Under the pieces are notes generated by a model, which saw only the letters and a program-made list of their open reading frames with translations, was not told where the DNA came from and did no database searches. Of a stretch of 64,000 nucleotides of DNA, positions 42,824-51,693 are shown piece after piece. The DNA lies in NCBI GenBank assembly GCA_963825415.1, contig CAWGTD010000003.1, positions 62,001 to 126,000 on the forward strand. The letters are read 5' to 3'. Numbering within the stretch: position 1 is the first letter of the stretch; each line of letters begins with the position of its first letter. The stretch comes from BP-464 sp963825415 (GTDB lineage: Bacteria > Actinomycetota > Thermoleophilia > Solirubrobacterales > Solirubrobacteraceae). A program made the translations under genes and the position numbers.

Positions 42824-44035
42824 GTGATCGACGAGCCGACGCAACCGCTGGACGAGGGCGCGCTGCGCGCTCTCGTCCCGCGCGTGCTCGCGAGCCTGGT
42901 CCGCCGGGGCGAGGACTTCGACGCCGCCGAGGACGCGCTCCAGGAGGCGCTGCTCGAGGCGCTGCGGGTCTGGCCCGACCACCCGCCGGACGACCCGCGC
43001 GCATGGCTGACCACGGTCGCGACGCGGCGCCTCGTCGACGCCCGCCGCAGCGAGGCCGCCAGGCAGCGCCGCGAGGAGACCGAGTACGCGCAACCGCGCC
43101 CGGGTCCCACGGAGGAGGGCGACGACACGCTCTTCCTGCTGTTCTGCTGCTGTCACCCGGACCTCGCGCCCGCGTCGCAGGTGGCGCTGACCCTGCGCGC
43201 CGTCGGCGGCCTCACCACCCAGGAGATCGCCGCCGCCTTCTACGTCCCCGAGGCGACGATGGCCCAGCGGATCAGCCGCGCCAAGCGCACCCTCCGCGGA
43301 CGGCGGCTCGACCAGCCCGGCGATCTCGCCGTCGTGCTGCGCGTCCTGTATCTGGTCTACACGGCCGGCCATGCGGACCGGGTCGATCTGGCCGGCGAGG
43401 CGATCCGGCTCGCCCGCCAGCTCACCCTCGCCACGGAGGAACCCGAGGCGCGCGGGCTGCTCGCCCTGATGCTCCTCAACCACGCCCGGACGCCGGCGCG
43501 GCTGGATCCCGAGGGCCGGATCGTCACGCTCGACCGCCAGGACCGCGGCCTGTGGGACACGCGCGAGATCGCCGAGGGCGTGCGCGTCCTGCAGTCGGCG
43601 CTCGCGATGCAGACCGACGAACGGCGCCCGGGCCGCTACCAGATCGAGGCCGCGATCGCCGCCCTGCACGACGACGCGGCGAGCGCCGACGAGACCGATT
43701 GGCCGCAGATACTCGCCTGGTATGACGACCTCGTCGCGCTGACCGACGACCCCGTGCGCCAGGACCCCGCCGCGGTGCTCGGCCGCGCGGTCGCGGTCGG
43801 TCATCTCCACGGTGGTGCCGCCGGGCTGCGTGAGACGGATGTGCTGCGCGACGTGATCGGCGACCGGCACCGCTGGCACGCCGTGCGCGGCCACCTGCAC
43901 GAGCTCGACGGCGACCTGGCCGCCGCCGCCACGGCATACGCCGAGGCCGCCCGGCTGGCCACGAACGTCGCCGAGCGCGACCACCTCGTCCGCCAGGCCG
44001 CCGGCGCTCGAGCGGCCACAGCCTCGAGGCGCTAG
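42824..44035 (+). CDS. ECF42-group RNA polymerase sigma factor with C-terminal TPR extension
   Basis: The product is 403 residues from GTG 42824. Region 2 is at EDFDAAEDALQEALLEALRV and PRAWLTTVATRRLVDARR, and region 4 at GLTTQEIAAAFYVPEATMAQR with helix-turn-helix character. A C-terminal extension of about 200 residues (LAVVLRVLYLVYTAGHADRV onward) is the helical DUF6596/TPR-like domain that defines ECF42 and replaces a membrane anti-sigma factor. No anti-sigma gene is adjacent. Its target is likely the DGPF operon it lies in. Reported roles in other actinobacteria include antibiotic-related stress. The end overlaps the convergent VOC gene by four bases. Confidence 0.93.
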   Translation: MIDEPTQPLDEGALRALVPRVLASLVRRGEDFDAAEDALQEALLEALRVWPDHPPDDPRAWLTTVATRRLVDARRSEAARQRREETEYAQPRPGPTEEGDDTLFLLFCCCHPDLAPASQVALTLRAVGGLTTQEIAAAFYVPEATMAQRISRAKRTLRGRRLDQPGDLAVVLRVLYLVYTAGHADRVDLAGEAIRLARQLTLATEEPEARGLLALMLLNHARTPARLDPEGRIVTLDRQDRGLWDTREIAEGVRVLQSALAMQTDERRPGRYQIEAAIAALHDDAASADETDWPQILAWYDDLVALTDDPVRQDPAAVLGRAVAVGHLHGGAAGLRETDVLRDVIGDRHRWHAVRGHLHELDGDLAAAATAYAEAARLATNVAERDHLVRQAAGARAATASRR

Positions 44036-44766
44036 CCCCCGTTGTGGTTGACGACCTCGACGTTGTGCCCGTCCGGGTCGAGCACGAACGCGCCGTAGTA
44101 GCCCGGGTGGTAGACCGCGCGCTCACCCGGCGCGCCGTGGTCCTCGTAGCCCGCCGCGATCGCGGCGGCGTGGAACGCGCGCACCGTGGAGTCCTCGCTC
44201 GCCGAGTAGGCGAGGTGGACGTGCTCGGTGAGCGGCCGCTCGTCCCGCACGAGCGAGAAGCTGTAGTCCGGGCCGGACAGCTGCACGCGGTCGGGCTCGT
44301 CGTGGGTCAGGCGCAACCCGGCGTACGGGGCGATGGTCGTGTAGAAGCGCCGGGAGACCTGCGGGTCGCGGACGCGGATCCACAGGTGGTCGATGCTGCC
44401 GACGGGCACGGCGGCCTCGCGGTCGCTGTGGACCGCCTCGACGCTGTTGCCGTCGGGGTCGAGCAAGAACCCGCCGTAGTACGTCGGGCCGTATTGCGTG
44501 CGCGGCCCCGGTGCGCCGTCGTCGCGGTAGCCGGCGTCGACGCCCGCCTGCCAGAACGCGTCGACCTGCGCGCGGTCGCGAGCGCGGAAGCCGACGTGGA
44601 GCCCGCGAGTCACCGGGTGCTCGCGGTCCGTCGGCCCGATCGCCCAGTCGTCCCACTCGACCAGTTCGGCGTCGGAATGGCTGGGCTCGGAGCCCAGGAC
44701 GGCGCGGTAGAAGCGCTCGGATGCCGCGAGGTCCGAGACGGCGATGCCGACGTGGTCGAACACCAC
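44032..44766 (-). CDS. double-VOC-domain (glyoxalase/bleomycin-resistance-like) protein
   Basis: The product is 244 residues, two tandem VOC domains: the first starts FDHVGIAVSDLAASERFYRAVLG, the second IDHLWIRVRDPQVSRRFYTTIAP. Each ends with a YYGGFLLDPDGNSVEAVH-type strand carrying the acidic metal ligand. Such pairs build one metal site between the halves, used for glyoxalase, dioxygenase or antibiotic binding; which one cannot be said. It is convergent with the ECF42 gene (stop codons overlap). Confidence 0.9.
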   Translation of the reverse strand: MVFDHVGIAVSDLAASERFYRAVLGSEPSHSDAELVEWDDWAIGPTDREHPVTRGLHVGFRARDRAQVDAFWQAGVDAGYRDDGAPGPRTQYGPTYYGGFLLDPDGNSVEAVHSDREAAVPVGSIDHLWIRVRDPQVSRRFYTTIAPYAGLRLTHDEPDRVQLSGPDYSFSLVRDERPLTEHVHLAYSASEDSTVRAFHAAAIAAGYEDHGAPGERAVYHPGYYGAFVLDPDGHNVEVVNHNGG

Positions 44767-44782
44767 GCCGAGGCTAGCCCGC

Positions 44783-46711
44783 TCAGATCGCGGCGAGCGC
44801 GTGCCGGCGCGGGTCGTTGCGGCGTCCCATGCGCCCCAGCCCGAGCGCGAGCGCCATGACGAACAGGCTCCAGATCAGCGCGGTCAGCCCGATGCCGGCG
44901 GCCCACAGCCAGCCCGCGGCGTTGTCCTTGGTCTCGCGCAACACGATGAGCCCGTCGTCGCCGAACGGCCGCGTGAACGACGCCGGAGCGGGCAGCTCGG
45001 CGCCGGCCGACCGGCGCATCGCCCGCGACATCTGCTCGCTCGTCATCAGGGCCGGCAGGCGCTGGGTGACGTGGGGCAGCCCGCGGTCCACCGGCAGCCT
45101 CAGCGGCACGGCTCCGCGCGCGTACCCGTTGTCGATTCGCAGCCCGACCTTCCAGGACCCCGAAAGCGGGATCGCGCGCGTGGATCGGTAGACGCCCTCC
45201 CGCACGCGCCGCAGGCGGTCGACGACACGCGGCGCCCGGCCCTGCCAGGCCAGGACGTAGAGCCAGTTCGCCCTGTCGGCGGCGTTCGCAGGATCTAGGC
45301 GAACCGTCAGGTCGGCCTCCCGGTGTGGAGCAGGCCGGACGTCGGTGAGGCGGACGCTCGCCTGCACGTCGGGCACGTGCTTGGTCGCGGCATCGGCGCC
45401 GAGAGCGACGAGCACGGCGACCGCGCCCACGCACGCGCCGCGGGCGACGCGCGCCGGCGGGAGCCGCCCGGCCAGCGCGCCGGCCAGCAGGGCGCCCAGT
45501 ACGCCGCCGGCCGGGCCGCCGAGGCCCGACAGGATCGCGCCCTCGGGCAGGATCGCCCCCGCCCACGGCAACGGCATGGCCACCTGCGACCAGCCGAACT
45601 CGGCGGCGAAGCCGACGGTGCCGCAGAGCAGCCCCGCGCCGACGCCGAAGGCGAGCGGCCGCGCGCGCGGGTCGAGACGCAGAGCCAGCAGCTCGACGCA
45701 CACGGCGCCGGCCAGCAGCAGCGGCATCGACGACGGCGACACCCCCATGATCACGGGAACGACGACGCCCGTCAGCCGCACGACGACGTAGATCGCCCAG
45801 GCGCCGATGGCGCCCCCGGGGCCGACCGACGCACGCGCCGCGGTGAACACGAAGGCCGCGAACACCGCGAGCAGCAGCGGCTGCCAGACCTGGCGGTAGA
45901 GCGGTACGCCGTAGTCGTACTCGGTGAGGAAGAGCTCGAGGCCACACAACAGGCCTCCCATCAGCGCGGCGTTCTGGACGCGGACCGCGACGACCTCGAT
46001 CGTCGTGCGGCGCGAGGGCGACGCACCCGTGCCGGCGAGCTCGGCGACGTGGCGCCGGCGCGCGATCGCGCCCTCCTTGAGCAGCACGAGCATCCCGATC
46101 ACGGTCAGCACACCGCCGATGAGGAAGATGAAGTGCGTCGGCGACCACAGCGTCACGTCCTGGCCGAAGACGCGGTGCCAGAGGTCGTCGAGGACCAGGC
46201 CGCCCATCGCGAAGGCCATGCACGCGACGAGCAGCACGCCGCCCAGCGGTACGCGCCAATCGCGGCGGATCGAGACCCAGGCGGCCGTCGCGTCGCGCTG
46301 GTCGGCGAGGCCGAGGGCCAAAAAGCCGCCGGCGAAGGTCAGGAAGAAGCCGAGCAGCATCGGCAGGTGGGCCGGGTTCCCGAGGGGCCCCGAGTCGCGC
46401 CCCTGATCGATGTGGTAGCCGATGTCCCATACCCCGCCCCACATCGAGGCCAGCAGGCCGATCACCGCGAGCAGCACGGGCAGCGCCGACCAGCCGGGCA
46501 GCCGGAAGACCCACCCGGCCGCGGCGGCGGCGCGTGCGAGCACGGTGGCCCGCCCGCTGCGGTGAGCCCAGACGAGGAGCGCGAGCGCACCGCTGCAACC
46601 CCAGTAGACGACGCCGAGCACGACGAGCTGCCAAGCGGGCGCGCCGCCGGTGCCGGGCGCGGCGGCGAGCGGGGAAGCGAGCGAGAGCACCGCTGGTGCC
46701 ACAGAACTCAT
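44783..46711 (-). CDS. polytopic membrane protein of unknown function
   Basis: The product is 642 residues with about 12 hydrophobic segments up to residue 430 (for example LPMLLGFFLTFAGGFLALGLA, THFIFLIGGVLTVIGMLVLL). A soluble extracytoplasmic region of about 160 residues follows and then a final membrane helix. Histidine-bearing helices (GYHIDQGRD, DDLWHRVFGQD, SPTHFIF) hint at metal or haem binding but do not match a known transporter. The soluble part has an immunoglobulin-like beta pattern. It starts at ATG 46711 with no clear ribosome site. A TetR gene begins 58 bases away on the other strand and may regulate it. Confidence 0.72.
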   Translation of the reverse strand: MSSVAPAVLSLASPLAAAPGTGGAPAWQLVVLGVVYWGCSGALALLVWAHRSGRATVLARAAAAAGWVFRLPGWSALPVLLAVIGLLASMWGGVWDIGYHIDQGRDSGPLGNPAHLPMLLGFFLTFAGGFLALGLADQRDATAAWVSIRRDWRVPLGGVLLVACMAFAMGGLVLDDLWHRVFGQDVTLWSPTHFIFLIGGVLTVIGMLVLLKEGAIARRRHVAELAGTGASPSRRTTIEVVAVRVQNAALMGGLLCGLELFLTEYDYGVPLYRQVWQPLLLAVFAAFVFTAARASVGPGGAIGAWAIYVVVRLTGVVVPVIMGVSPSSMPLLLAGAVCVELLALRLDPRARPLAFGVGAGLLCGTVGFAAEFGWSQVAMPLPWAGAILPEGAILSGLGGPAGGVLGALLAGALAGRLPPARVARGACVGAVAVLVALGADAATKHVPDVQASVRLTDVRPAPHREADLTVRLDPANAADRANWLYVLAWQGRAPRVVDRLRRVREGVYRSTRAIPLSGSWKVGLRIDNGYARGAVPLRLPVDRGLPHVTQRLPALMTSEQMSRAMRRSAGAELPAPASFTRPFGDDGLIVLRETKDNAAGWLWAAGIGLTALIWSLFVMALALGLGRMGRRNDPRRHALAAI

Positions 46712-46769
46712 GTAACACTATTCGTCAAGTTGTAAAGCGATCCGGCCACCGGGTAGCTTCCTCCGGGCC

Positions 46770-47465
46770 ATGGGCGCAAGGCAGGCCAAGACGACACCCG
46801 ATCCGCTTCTGGGGCGGATCCTGGCCAGCGACGAGGGAACGGCCGGCGACGCGAGCGAGCGCATCCTCGCCGCCGCTGTCGAGCAGGCGGAGGACTTCGG
46901 GATGCGCCGCTTCACGATCGACGACGTGGCCCGGCGGGTCGGCCTGTCGCGCGTGACGATCTACCGCCACTTCCCCAAGAAGGACCGCCTCATCGAGGCG
47001 ATCCTCCTGCGCGAGCTCCGTCGCTTCCTGCGCGCCGTCGACGCCGCCGTCGCTCCCTACGAGACGCTCGAGGACCGCCTCGTGGAGGGCTTCGTCTTCG
47101 CTCTGCGCTACCTGGGCGACCACCGGCTGCTCAACCGCCTGCTGCGCACCGAGCCCGAGCTGCTGCTGCCCCACCTGACGGTCAAGGGGGCACCGCTTTT
47201 GGCCGCCGGCCGCGAGTTCATCGCCGGCTTCGCCAGGCGGGAGGCCGAGCAGGGCGGACTGCCGCTCAGCGAGGAGGACATCACCGGAGTCAGCGAGCTG
47301 TTGGCCCGCGCTGTCCTCTCGTTCGTCCTCACGCCGGACTCCGTGCTCGGCATGCGCAGCGCGGCCGATGTGCGCCACTTCGCCGAGCACTACCTCGCCC
47401 CCACGCTGCACGCGCTCTCGGACCTGCCGCGCGCACCCGTGGCGAACGCACCGGCCCGACGGTGA
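46770..47465 (+). CDS. TetR-family regulator, coupled to flavin monooxygenase
   Basis: The product is 231 residues. The helix-turn-helix is FTIDDVARRVGLSRVTIYRHFPKKDRL, preceded by a short N-terminal extension, and a ligand domain follows. Its stop overlaps the monooxygenase start (GTGA at 47462), so they are co-translated. The divergent membrane gene lies 58 bases away. The shared intergenic sequence includes two TGTAA elements in direct order (around 46711 and 46732), but no perfect palindrome. It probably controls both directions; the ligand is unknown. Confidence 0.9.
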   Translation: MGARQAKTTPDPLLGRILASDEGTAGDASERILAAAVEQAEDFGMRRFTIDDVARRVGLSRVTIYRHFPKKDRLIEAILLRELRRFLRAVDAAVAPYETLEDRLVEGFVFALRYLGDHRLLNRLLRTEPELLLPHLTVKGAPLLAAGREFIAGFARREAEQGGLPLSEEDITGVSELLARAVLSFVLTPDSVLGMRSAADVRHFAEHYLAPTLHALSDLPRAPVANAPARR

Positions 47466-49030
47466 GCGACTGCCCCGACCACGAGGTCGCCATCGTCGGC
47501 GCGGGCCTGAGCGGACTCGGCATGGGCGCGGCGCTGCGTCGCGCGGGCATCACCGACTTCGTGATCCTCGAGCGTGCCGGCGACATCGGCGGCACGTGGC
47601 GCGACAACACCTATCCGGGCATCGGCGTCGACATCCCCACCTTCGCCTACCAGTTCTCCTACGAGCTCAAGCCCGACTGGTCACGCGTCTTCGCGCGCGG
47701 CGCCGAGGTCAAGTCCTACATCGACGACTACGCCGACAAGTACGGGTTGCGCGCCCACGTGCGCCTCGGTGGTGAAGTGCTCTCGCGCACGTGGGACGAC
47801 GAGAACGCCCTCTGGCGCCTGCGCGTGGACGACGAGGAGCTCACCGCGCGCTTCGTCGTCAGCGCGATCGGCGCGTTCGTCGATCCGAAGCCGGTCGCCA
47901 TACCCGGGGTCGACGACTTCGCCGGCAAGGTAATCCACTCGGCGCGCTGGGATCACGACTTCGACCTGTCGGGCCGCCGCGTCGCGATCGTCGGCACCGG
48001 TGCGAGCGCGGTGCAGATCATTCCCTCGATCGCGCCGCGGGTCGGCCACCTCGACGTTTATCAGCGCACGCCGATCTGGGTCGCGCCGAAGTTCAATCCC
48101 GTCATTCCCGATCGCCTCCAGCGCCTGTTCCGGCGCGTGCCCGTGGCACAGCGCGTAGTGCGCGCAATCGCCAGCGCCATCGTGGAGTTCATCCTCGTCG
48201 GGCTCGTCGTGCACTACCGCCGCGTGCGCTTCGCGGGGCGCTGGCTGGAGCGCCGCAACCGCCGCTTCCTCGAAAAATCCGTGCACGACCCCGAGCTGCG
48301 GCGCAAGCTCACCCCCGACTACGGGATGGGCTGCAAGCGCCCGAGCGTCTCGAACAGCTATCTGCGCACGTTCAACCACGATCACGTCGAACTTGTGACC
48401 GATGCCATCACACGCGTGGAGCCCGACGCCGTGGTGACCGCCGACGGCACGCGCCGCCCGATCGACGTGCTCGTCCTGGCGACGGGCTTTCGCATGTCCT
48501 CGGATCCCGAGAACTACCGGCGCACGCCGGTTCGCGGCCGGGACGGCTTTGACCTCGCCACGCACTACGCCACCCACCGGCTCAGGGCCTACGAAGGCAT
48601 CAGCCTCCCGGGGCTGCCGAACCACTTCATGATCTTCGGCCCGTACGGCTGGACGGGCGCGTCCTGGCACGTGCTCGTGCAGACAGCGTCGCGGCACATC
48701 ACCCGGGTCATCGGCGAGGCCCGCCGGCGCGGCGCCACGACGGTGGAGGTGACCGACGAGGCGACGGACCGCTACCACGCGTTCATCATGCGCCGCATGT
48801 CCGGCTCGCTGTGGTTCTCGAGCAACTGCGCGACGGCGAACAGCTACTACTTCGACCACCACGGCGACGTGCCGTTCCTGCGCCCGACCACCGGCCGGCA
48901 GGCCGGCCGCGCCGCGCGGACCTTTCCGCTCGACGACTACCGCTTCGGCGGCGTAGGTCAGTCGAAGGCGAAGACCGGCGGAAGCAGGAGCACGACCGCC
49001 GCGAGCCAGAGGGCGAAGACCGGGAGGTAG
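47462..49030 (+). CDS. flavin-containing monooxygenase, Baeyer-Villiger type
   Basis: The product is 522 residues from GTG 47462. The FAD site GAGLSGLG is at residues 13-20, the NADPH site GTGASAVQIIPSI in mid-protein, and the Baeyer-Villiger fingerprint FAGKVIHSARWDHD lies between them. The fingerprint is a Trp-Asp variant of FxGxxxHxxxWP. The enzyme inserts oxygen into ketones or oxidises heteroatoms with NADPH and O2. The last 20 or so residues (from GQSKAKTGG) run antisense into the next gene. Similar proteins normally end near FPLDDYRF, so this tail may be an artefact of a lost stop. Confidence 0.9.
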   Translation: MSDCPDHEVAIVGAGLSGLGMGAALRRAGITDFVILERAGDIGGTWRDNTYPGIGVDIPTFAYQFSYELKPDWSRVFARGAEVKSYIDDYADKYGLRAHVRLGGEVLSRTWDDENALWRLRVDDEELTARFVVSAIGAFVDPKPVAIPGVDDFAGKVIHSARWDHDFDLSGRRVAIVGTGASAVQIIPSIAPRVGHLDVYQRTPIWVAPKFNPVIPDRLQRLFRRVPVAQRVVRAIASAIVEFILVGLVVHYRRVRFAGRWLERRNRRFLEKSVHDPELRRKLTPDYGMGCKRPSVSNSYLRTFNHDHVELVTDAITRVEPDAVVTADGTRRPIDVLVLATGFRMSSDPENYRRTPVRGRDGFDLATHYATHRLRAYEGISLPGLPNHFMIFGPYGWTGASWHVLVQTASRHITRVIGEARRRGATTVEVTDEATDRYHAFIMRRMSGSLWFSSNCATANSYYFDHHGDVPFLRPTTGRQAGRAARTFPLDDYRFGGVGQSKAKTGGSRSTTAASQRAKTGR

Positions 49031-49602
49031 GAGGTCTGCCAGCGCTCGAGGCGGTGGAAGCGCGTCCTCCCAATCAGGTGCCGCAGGGAGAGCCAGGCGG
49101 CCCCGGTGAGGTTCACCAGCAGGACGAGGTTGAGCCCGAGCGCCGCCACTCGATTCGGAGTGAAGCCGAGGTCGCCGATCCGGGCCACCATCGCGCCGAG
49201 CACCATCACGTCGGGGACGAGGGCGCTCGCGACGGCGAGCAGCCGGACCCGGTCCATCAGCCCGGCCGACTCGGACGCCTCCCGCGCGGACATCGCGTCG
49301 AGGACGAGCGCGAGCACGGCCACCAGGAGGGCGCCGAAGACGACTAGCAGCTCGCGGTCGAACCCGCCGGCGATCCCGGACACCGCGTAGACGGCCGCGG
49401 CGACGGTCAGCATCACGGCGAACAGCGGGGTGAAGAGCATGGTGAGTACCGGCGCCATGTTCTCCACCACGTGCTGCTTGGACTCCACCAGCCAGGCCGC
49501 CACGACCACGGCGCCGGCCGCCCCCGACGGCAGCACCCACTCGGCGATTTGCTCGCGGAGGTGGGCATCCAGCTCGTCGACGTCGCGAACCGTCCTGGTC
49601 AC
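48958..49602 (-). CDS. membrane protein, DUF4153-like C-terminal part; probable frame break at start
   Basis: The product is 214 residues from GTG 49602, with five to six hydrophobic segments (GAAGAVVVAAWLV, TMLFTPLFAVMLTVAAAVYAV, LLVVFGALLVAVLALVLDA, LVLLVNLTGAAWLSL, VFALWLAAVVLLLPP). The GFTPNRVAALGLNLVLLV stretch is typical of DUF4153-like proteins. The same frame continues upstream through a plausible coiled-coil leader (ELRRRLQRLEAAARRP) to 49767 with no start codon. A GTG overlapping the upstream stop (49767-49769) would serve if one base were restored. The true gene may therefore begin at 49769. It overlaps the convergent monooxygenase by 73 bases. Confidence 0.65.
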   Translation of the reverse strand: MTRTVRDVDELDAHLREQIAEWVLPSGAAGAVVVAAWLVESKQHVVENMAPVLTMLFTPLFAVMLTVAAAVYAVSGIAGGFDRELLVVFGALLVAVLALVLDAMSAREASESAGLMDRVRLLAVASALVPDVMVLGAMVARIGDLGFTPNRVAALGLNLVLLVNLTGAAWLSLRHLIGRTRFHRLERWQTSYLPVFALWLAAVVLLLPPVFAFD

Positions 49603-49657
49603 CGGCGCGAACCGCGGGATCGGCCGAGCGCTGGCCGAGGCGCTCGCCGCTCGCCGC
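49589..49657 (+). pseudogene. fragment resembling the N-terminus of a short-chain dehydrogenase
   Basis: Twenty-three codons read TVLVTGANRGIGRALAEALA plus three residues, a near-consensus NAD(P)-binding start of an SDR enzyme. No start codon, further strands, Asn or Tyr-Lys catalytic motif follow; the frame stops at 49750. It lies antisense to the start of the membrane protein. A 13-base sequence, AACCGTCCTGGTC, present at its beginning, recurs about 94 bases later. It may be a recombination remnant or chance; chance is hard to exclude for a GC-rich antisense frame. Confidence 0.35.
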
Positions 49658-49765
49658 GCAGTGCCGCCCGAGGCGCCCTCGGCAACCGTCCTGGTCGCGG
49701 GGGGCTCCGCGCTGCTCAGCGGCCTCCTCGCCGCGGCCTCCAGCCGCTGAAGACGCCGGCGCAGC

Positions 49766-50071
49766 TCACGCGCCGAGCGCCTTGCCGACCTTGACCACGA
49801 CGTAGACCAGCCCGACGGCGCCGAGCGCGCGACGCGCCCCGTTCACGCCGCCGGCCAGCTCCTCCCAGGCCCACGCCGCGAGGCCGGCGTAGAACGCCGC
49901 GCGCGCGTACGCGTGGCCGTCCCCGCGAGTCGCAGCCGCCGTCAGCCACCCCGCCAGCGCCAAGAGCAGCGGCGCGTTGGGCGCCTGGACGAGCGGGTAG
50001 CCGGCGGGCCAGCCGCGCCGCGCGCGCCGCCCGAGCTCCCGGAGCCCGGCGGCTCTGCGACCCACGGCCAT
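49766..50071 (-). CDS. 101-aa hypothetical membrane-associated protein
   Basis: The product starts with a basic stretch (RRAAGLRELGRRARRG) and has two hydrophobic segments, APLLLALAGWLTAAA and a C-terminal ALGAVGLVYVVVKVGKAL, with a WAWEEL helix between. The family is not recognised. Its stop overlaps a GTG that may be the start of the following membrane protein, so the two could be co-transcribed. It is divergent from the xylanase gene, about 110 bases away. Confidence 0.6.
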   Translation of the reverse strand: MAVGRRAAGLRELGRRARRGWPAGYPLVQAPNAPLLLALAGWLTAAATRGDGHAYARAAFYAGLAAWAWEELAGGVNGARRALGAVGLVYVVVKVGKALGA

Positions 50072-50180
50072 GCCCGCAGGCTAGGAGCCGCCGGGGGCGA
50101 TCTCCCCAGATTTCGATGGGCAAGCCGCCGATTCGTCCAATCGGCTCTGGGCGGCGGGGGCCGCTACCGATGCCCATCGG

Positions 50181-51605
50181 GTGCCCCTCCGACGAGCCGT
50201 TGGTCTGACCCTCGTCTTCCTGCTGGCGCTGGCCGCCGTCGCCCAGGCTGCGCCCCTGACCGCGAGTTCGTTCGTGCAGCGCCAGGGCCGCGTCTCCGAG
50301 GCGCCCGGCGGCGGGGGGCGGCAGGCGCGCGTGCTGGTCCTGCGAGACCGCGCGAGCGCGGAGGCCCAGATCCTGGGCCTGAGCTTCGACCGCATCTCCG
50401 CCCGGCTCCGATTCGCCGGCGCCGACTGCGCCGCCGCGAAGGCCACCGCCGCGATCGACGGCCGCAGCCACCGCCTGCGCAAGCTGAGCTTTCGCTGGCG
50501 CGCGTTCCCGCTCAGCGCTTCGCCGTCGGCGGGCCGTCACTCGTTCCGGCTGCGCCTTCGCTCGCCGTCGCGCTGCCGTCTGCTCTTCGACGAGGGCAAT
50601 CTCCGTCTGGTCGCCCAGCAGACGGCGCGCCCCGCGCCATCCCCACGAGCCACCGCGGTCACGCTGGGTGCCGCGGTCGACTGGCGCATCGTCTCGGCCA
50701 TGCCCGGCTACGCCGACCTCTTCCTCGACCACTTCACGTACATGACCCCCGAGAACGAGATGAAGATGGCGGCGCTGCAGCCCAAGCGCGACCAGTTCGA
50801 CTTCTCCACCGCCGACCGCATGGTGGATTGGGCGCTGGCCCGGGGCAAGCGCGTCCATGGCCACACGCTGATCTATAACAAGCAGCTCCCCGGCTGGCTG
50901 ACCAACCCGTCGCTGCTCGACCACATCATGGGCCACGGGCATTTCGACCGCGCCGAGCTCGAGCAGATCATGCGCAAGCACATCACGACCGTGATGCGGC
51001 ACTACGCGTCGACGGTGCACGAGTGGGACGTGGTCAACGAGGCGCTCAAGCCGGATGGCTCGTACAACCCGGGCATCTGGCTTGACACGATCGGGCCGGA
51101 TTACATCGAGGAGGCCTTCCGCGCCGCGCGGGCGGCGGTCCCCGACGCCGCGCTCTGTTACAACGAGATCGGCGACGAGGTCGCCGGCCCCGAGGCGGAT
51201 GCCGTGTACGAGCTGGCTGCCCGCCTCAGCAGCCTGGGCCTCATCGACTGCCTCGGCTTCGAGATGCACATCAACGGCGCGGACCCGCCCCCCGAGTCGC
51301 TGCTCGAGCAGAACTTCAGGCGCTTCGCCGCATTGGGACTCGACATCCGGATCTCGGAGATGGACGTCGACGTCTCCGGGTTGAGCGGCGACAACGCCTC
51401 TCGCTTCGCGGCGCAGGCGCGCGTCTTCGGCGACGCCGCGCTCGCCTGCTATCGCGTCGCCGCGTGCAGTCGCTTCACGACCTGGGGAACGACGGACGCC
51501 TCCACCTGGCTCGGGCCGACCGCCCAGCCGCTCCCGTTCGACAGCGCACTGGTGCCCAAGCCGGCGTGGGCGGCGATCCAGACCGGCCTCACCGGCCGCA
51601 GCTGA
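50181..51605 (+). CDS. secreted GH10 endo-1,4-beta-xylanase
   Basis: The product is 474 residues from GTG 50181, with a signal peptide (GLTLVFLLALAAVAQA). Residues about 25-155 are a basic beta-rich N-terminal domain. The GH10 barrel follows: YMTPENEMKMAALQPKRDQFDF, VHGHTLIYNKQLPGWL, the acid/base Glu287 in HEWDVVNEAL and the nucleophile Glu393 in RISEMDVDV. GH10 enzymes cleave xylan backbones. The barrel is complete but somewhat short. It is the second secreted plant-polysaccharide-type hydrolase in the window after the GH31. Confidence 0.95.
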   Translation: MPLRRAVGLTLVFLLALAAVAQAAPLTASSFVQRQGRVSEAPGGGGRQARVLVLRDRASAEAQILGLSFDRISARLRFAGADCAAAKATAAIDGRSHRLRKLSFRWRAFPLSASPSAGRHSFRLRLRSPSRCRLLFDEGNLRLVAQQTARPAPSPRATAVTLGAAVDWRIVSAMPGYADLFLDHFTYMTPENEMKMAALQPKRDQFDFSTADRMVDWALARGKRVHGHTLIYNKQLPGWLTNPSLLDHIMGHGHFDRAELEQIMRKHITTVMRHYASTVHEWDVVNEALKPDGSYNPGIWLDTIGPDYIEEAFRAARAAVPDAALCYNEIGDEVAGPEADAVYELAARLSSLGLIDCLGFEMHINGADPPPESLLEQNFRRFAALGLDIRISEMDVDVSGLSGDNASRFAAQARVFGDAALACYRVAACSRFTTWGTTDASTWLGPTAQPLPFDSALVPKPAWAAIQTGLTGRS

Positions 51606-51693
51606 CTGACCCAGGCGTGGGGGCAAGCCGCCCCTGCGCACGGACATCCAGGGCGAGCATCATGACTGTGGCGATGGGCACCGGCGGCGTTCG

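Noticed and set aside
46712..46769. Operator for the second TetR gene
   Set aside because: Only two direct TGTAA elements and imperfect symmetry were found, so no operator is called.
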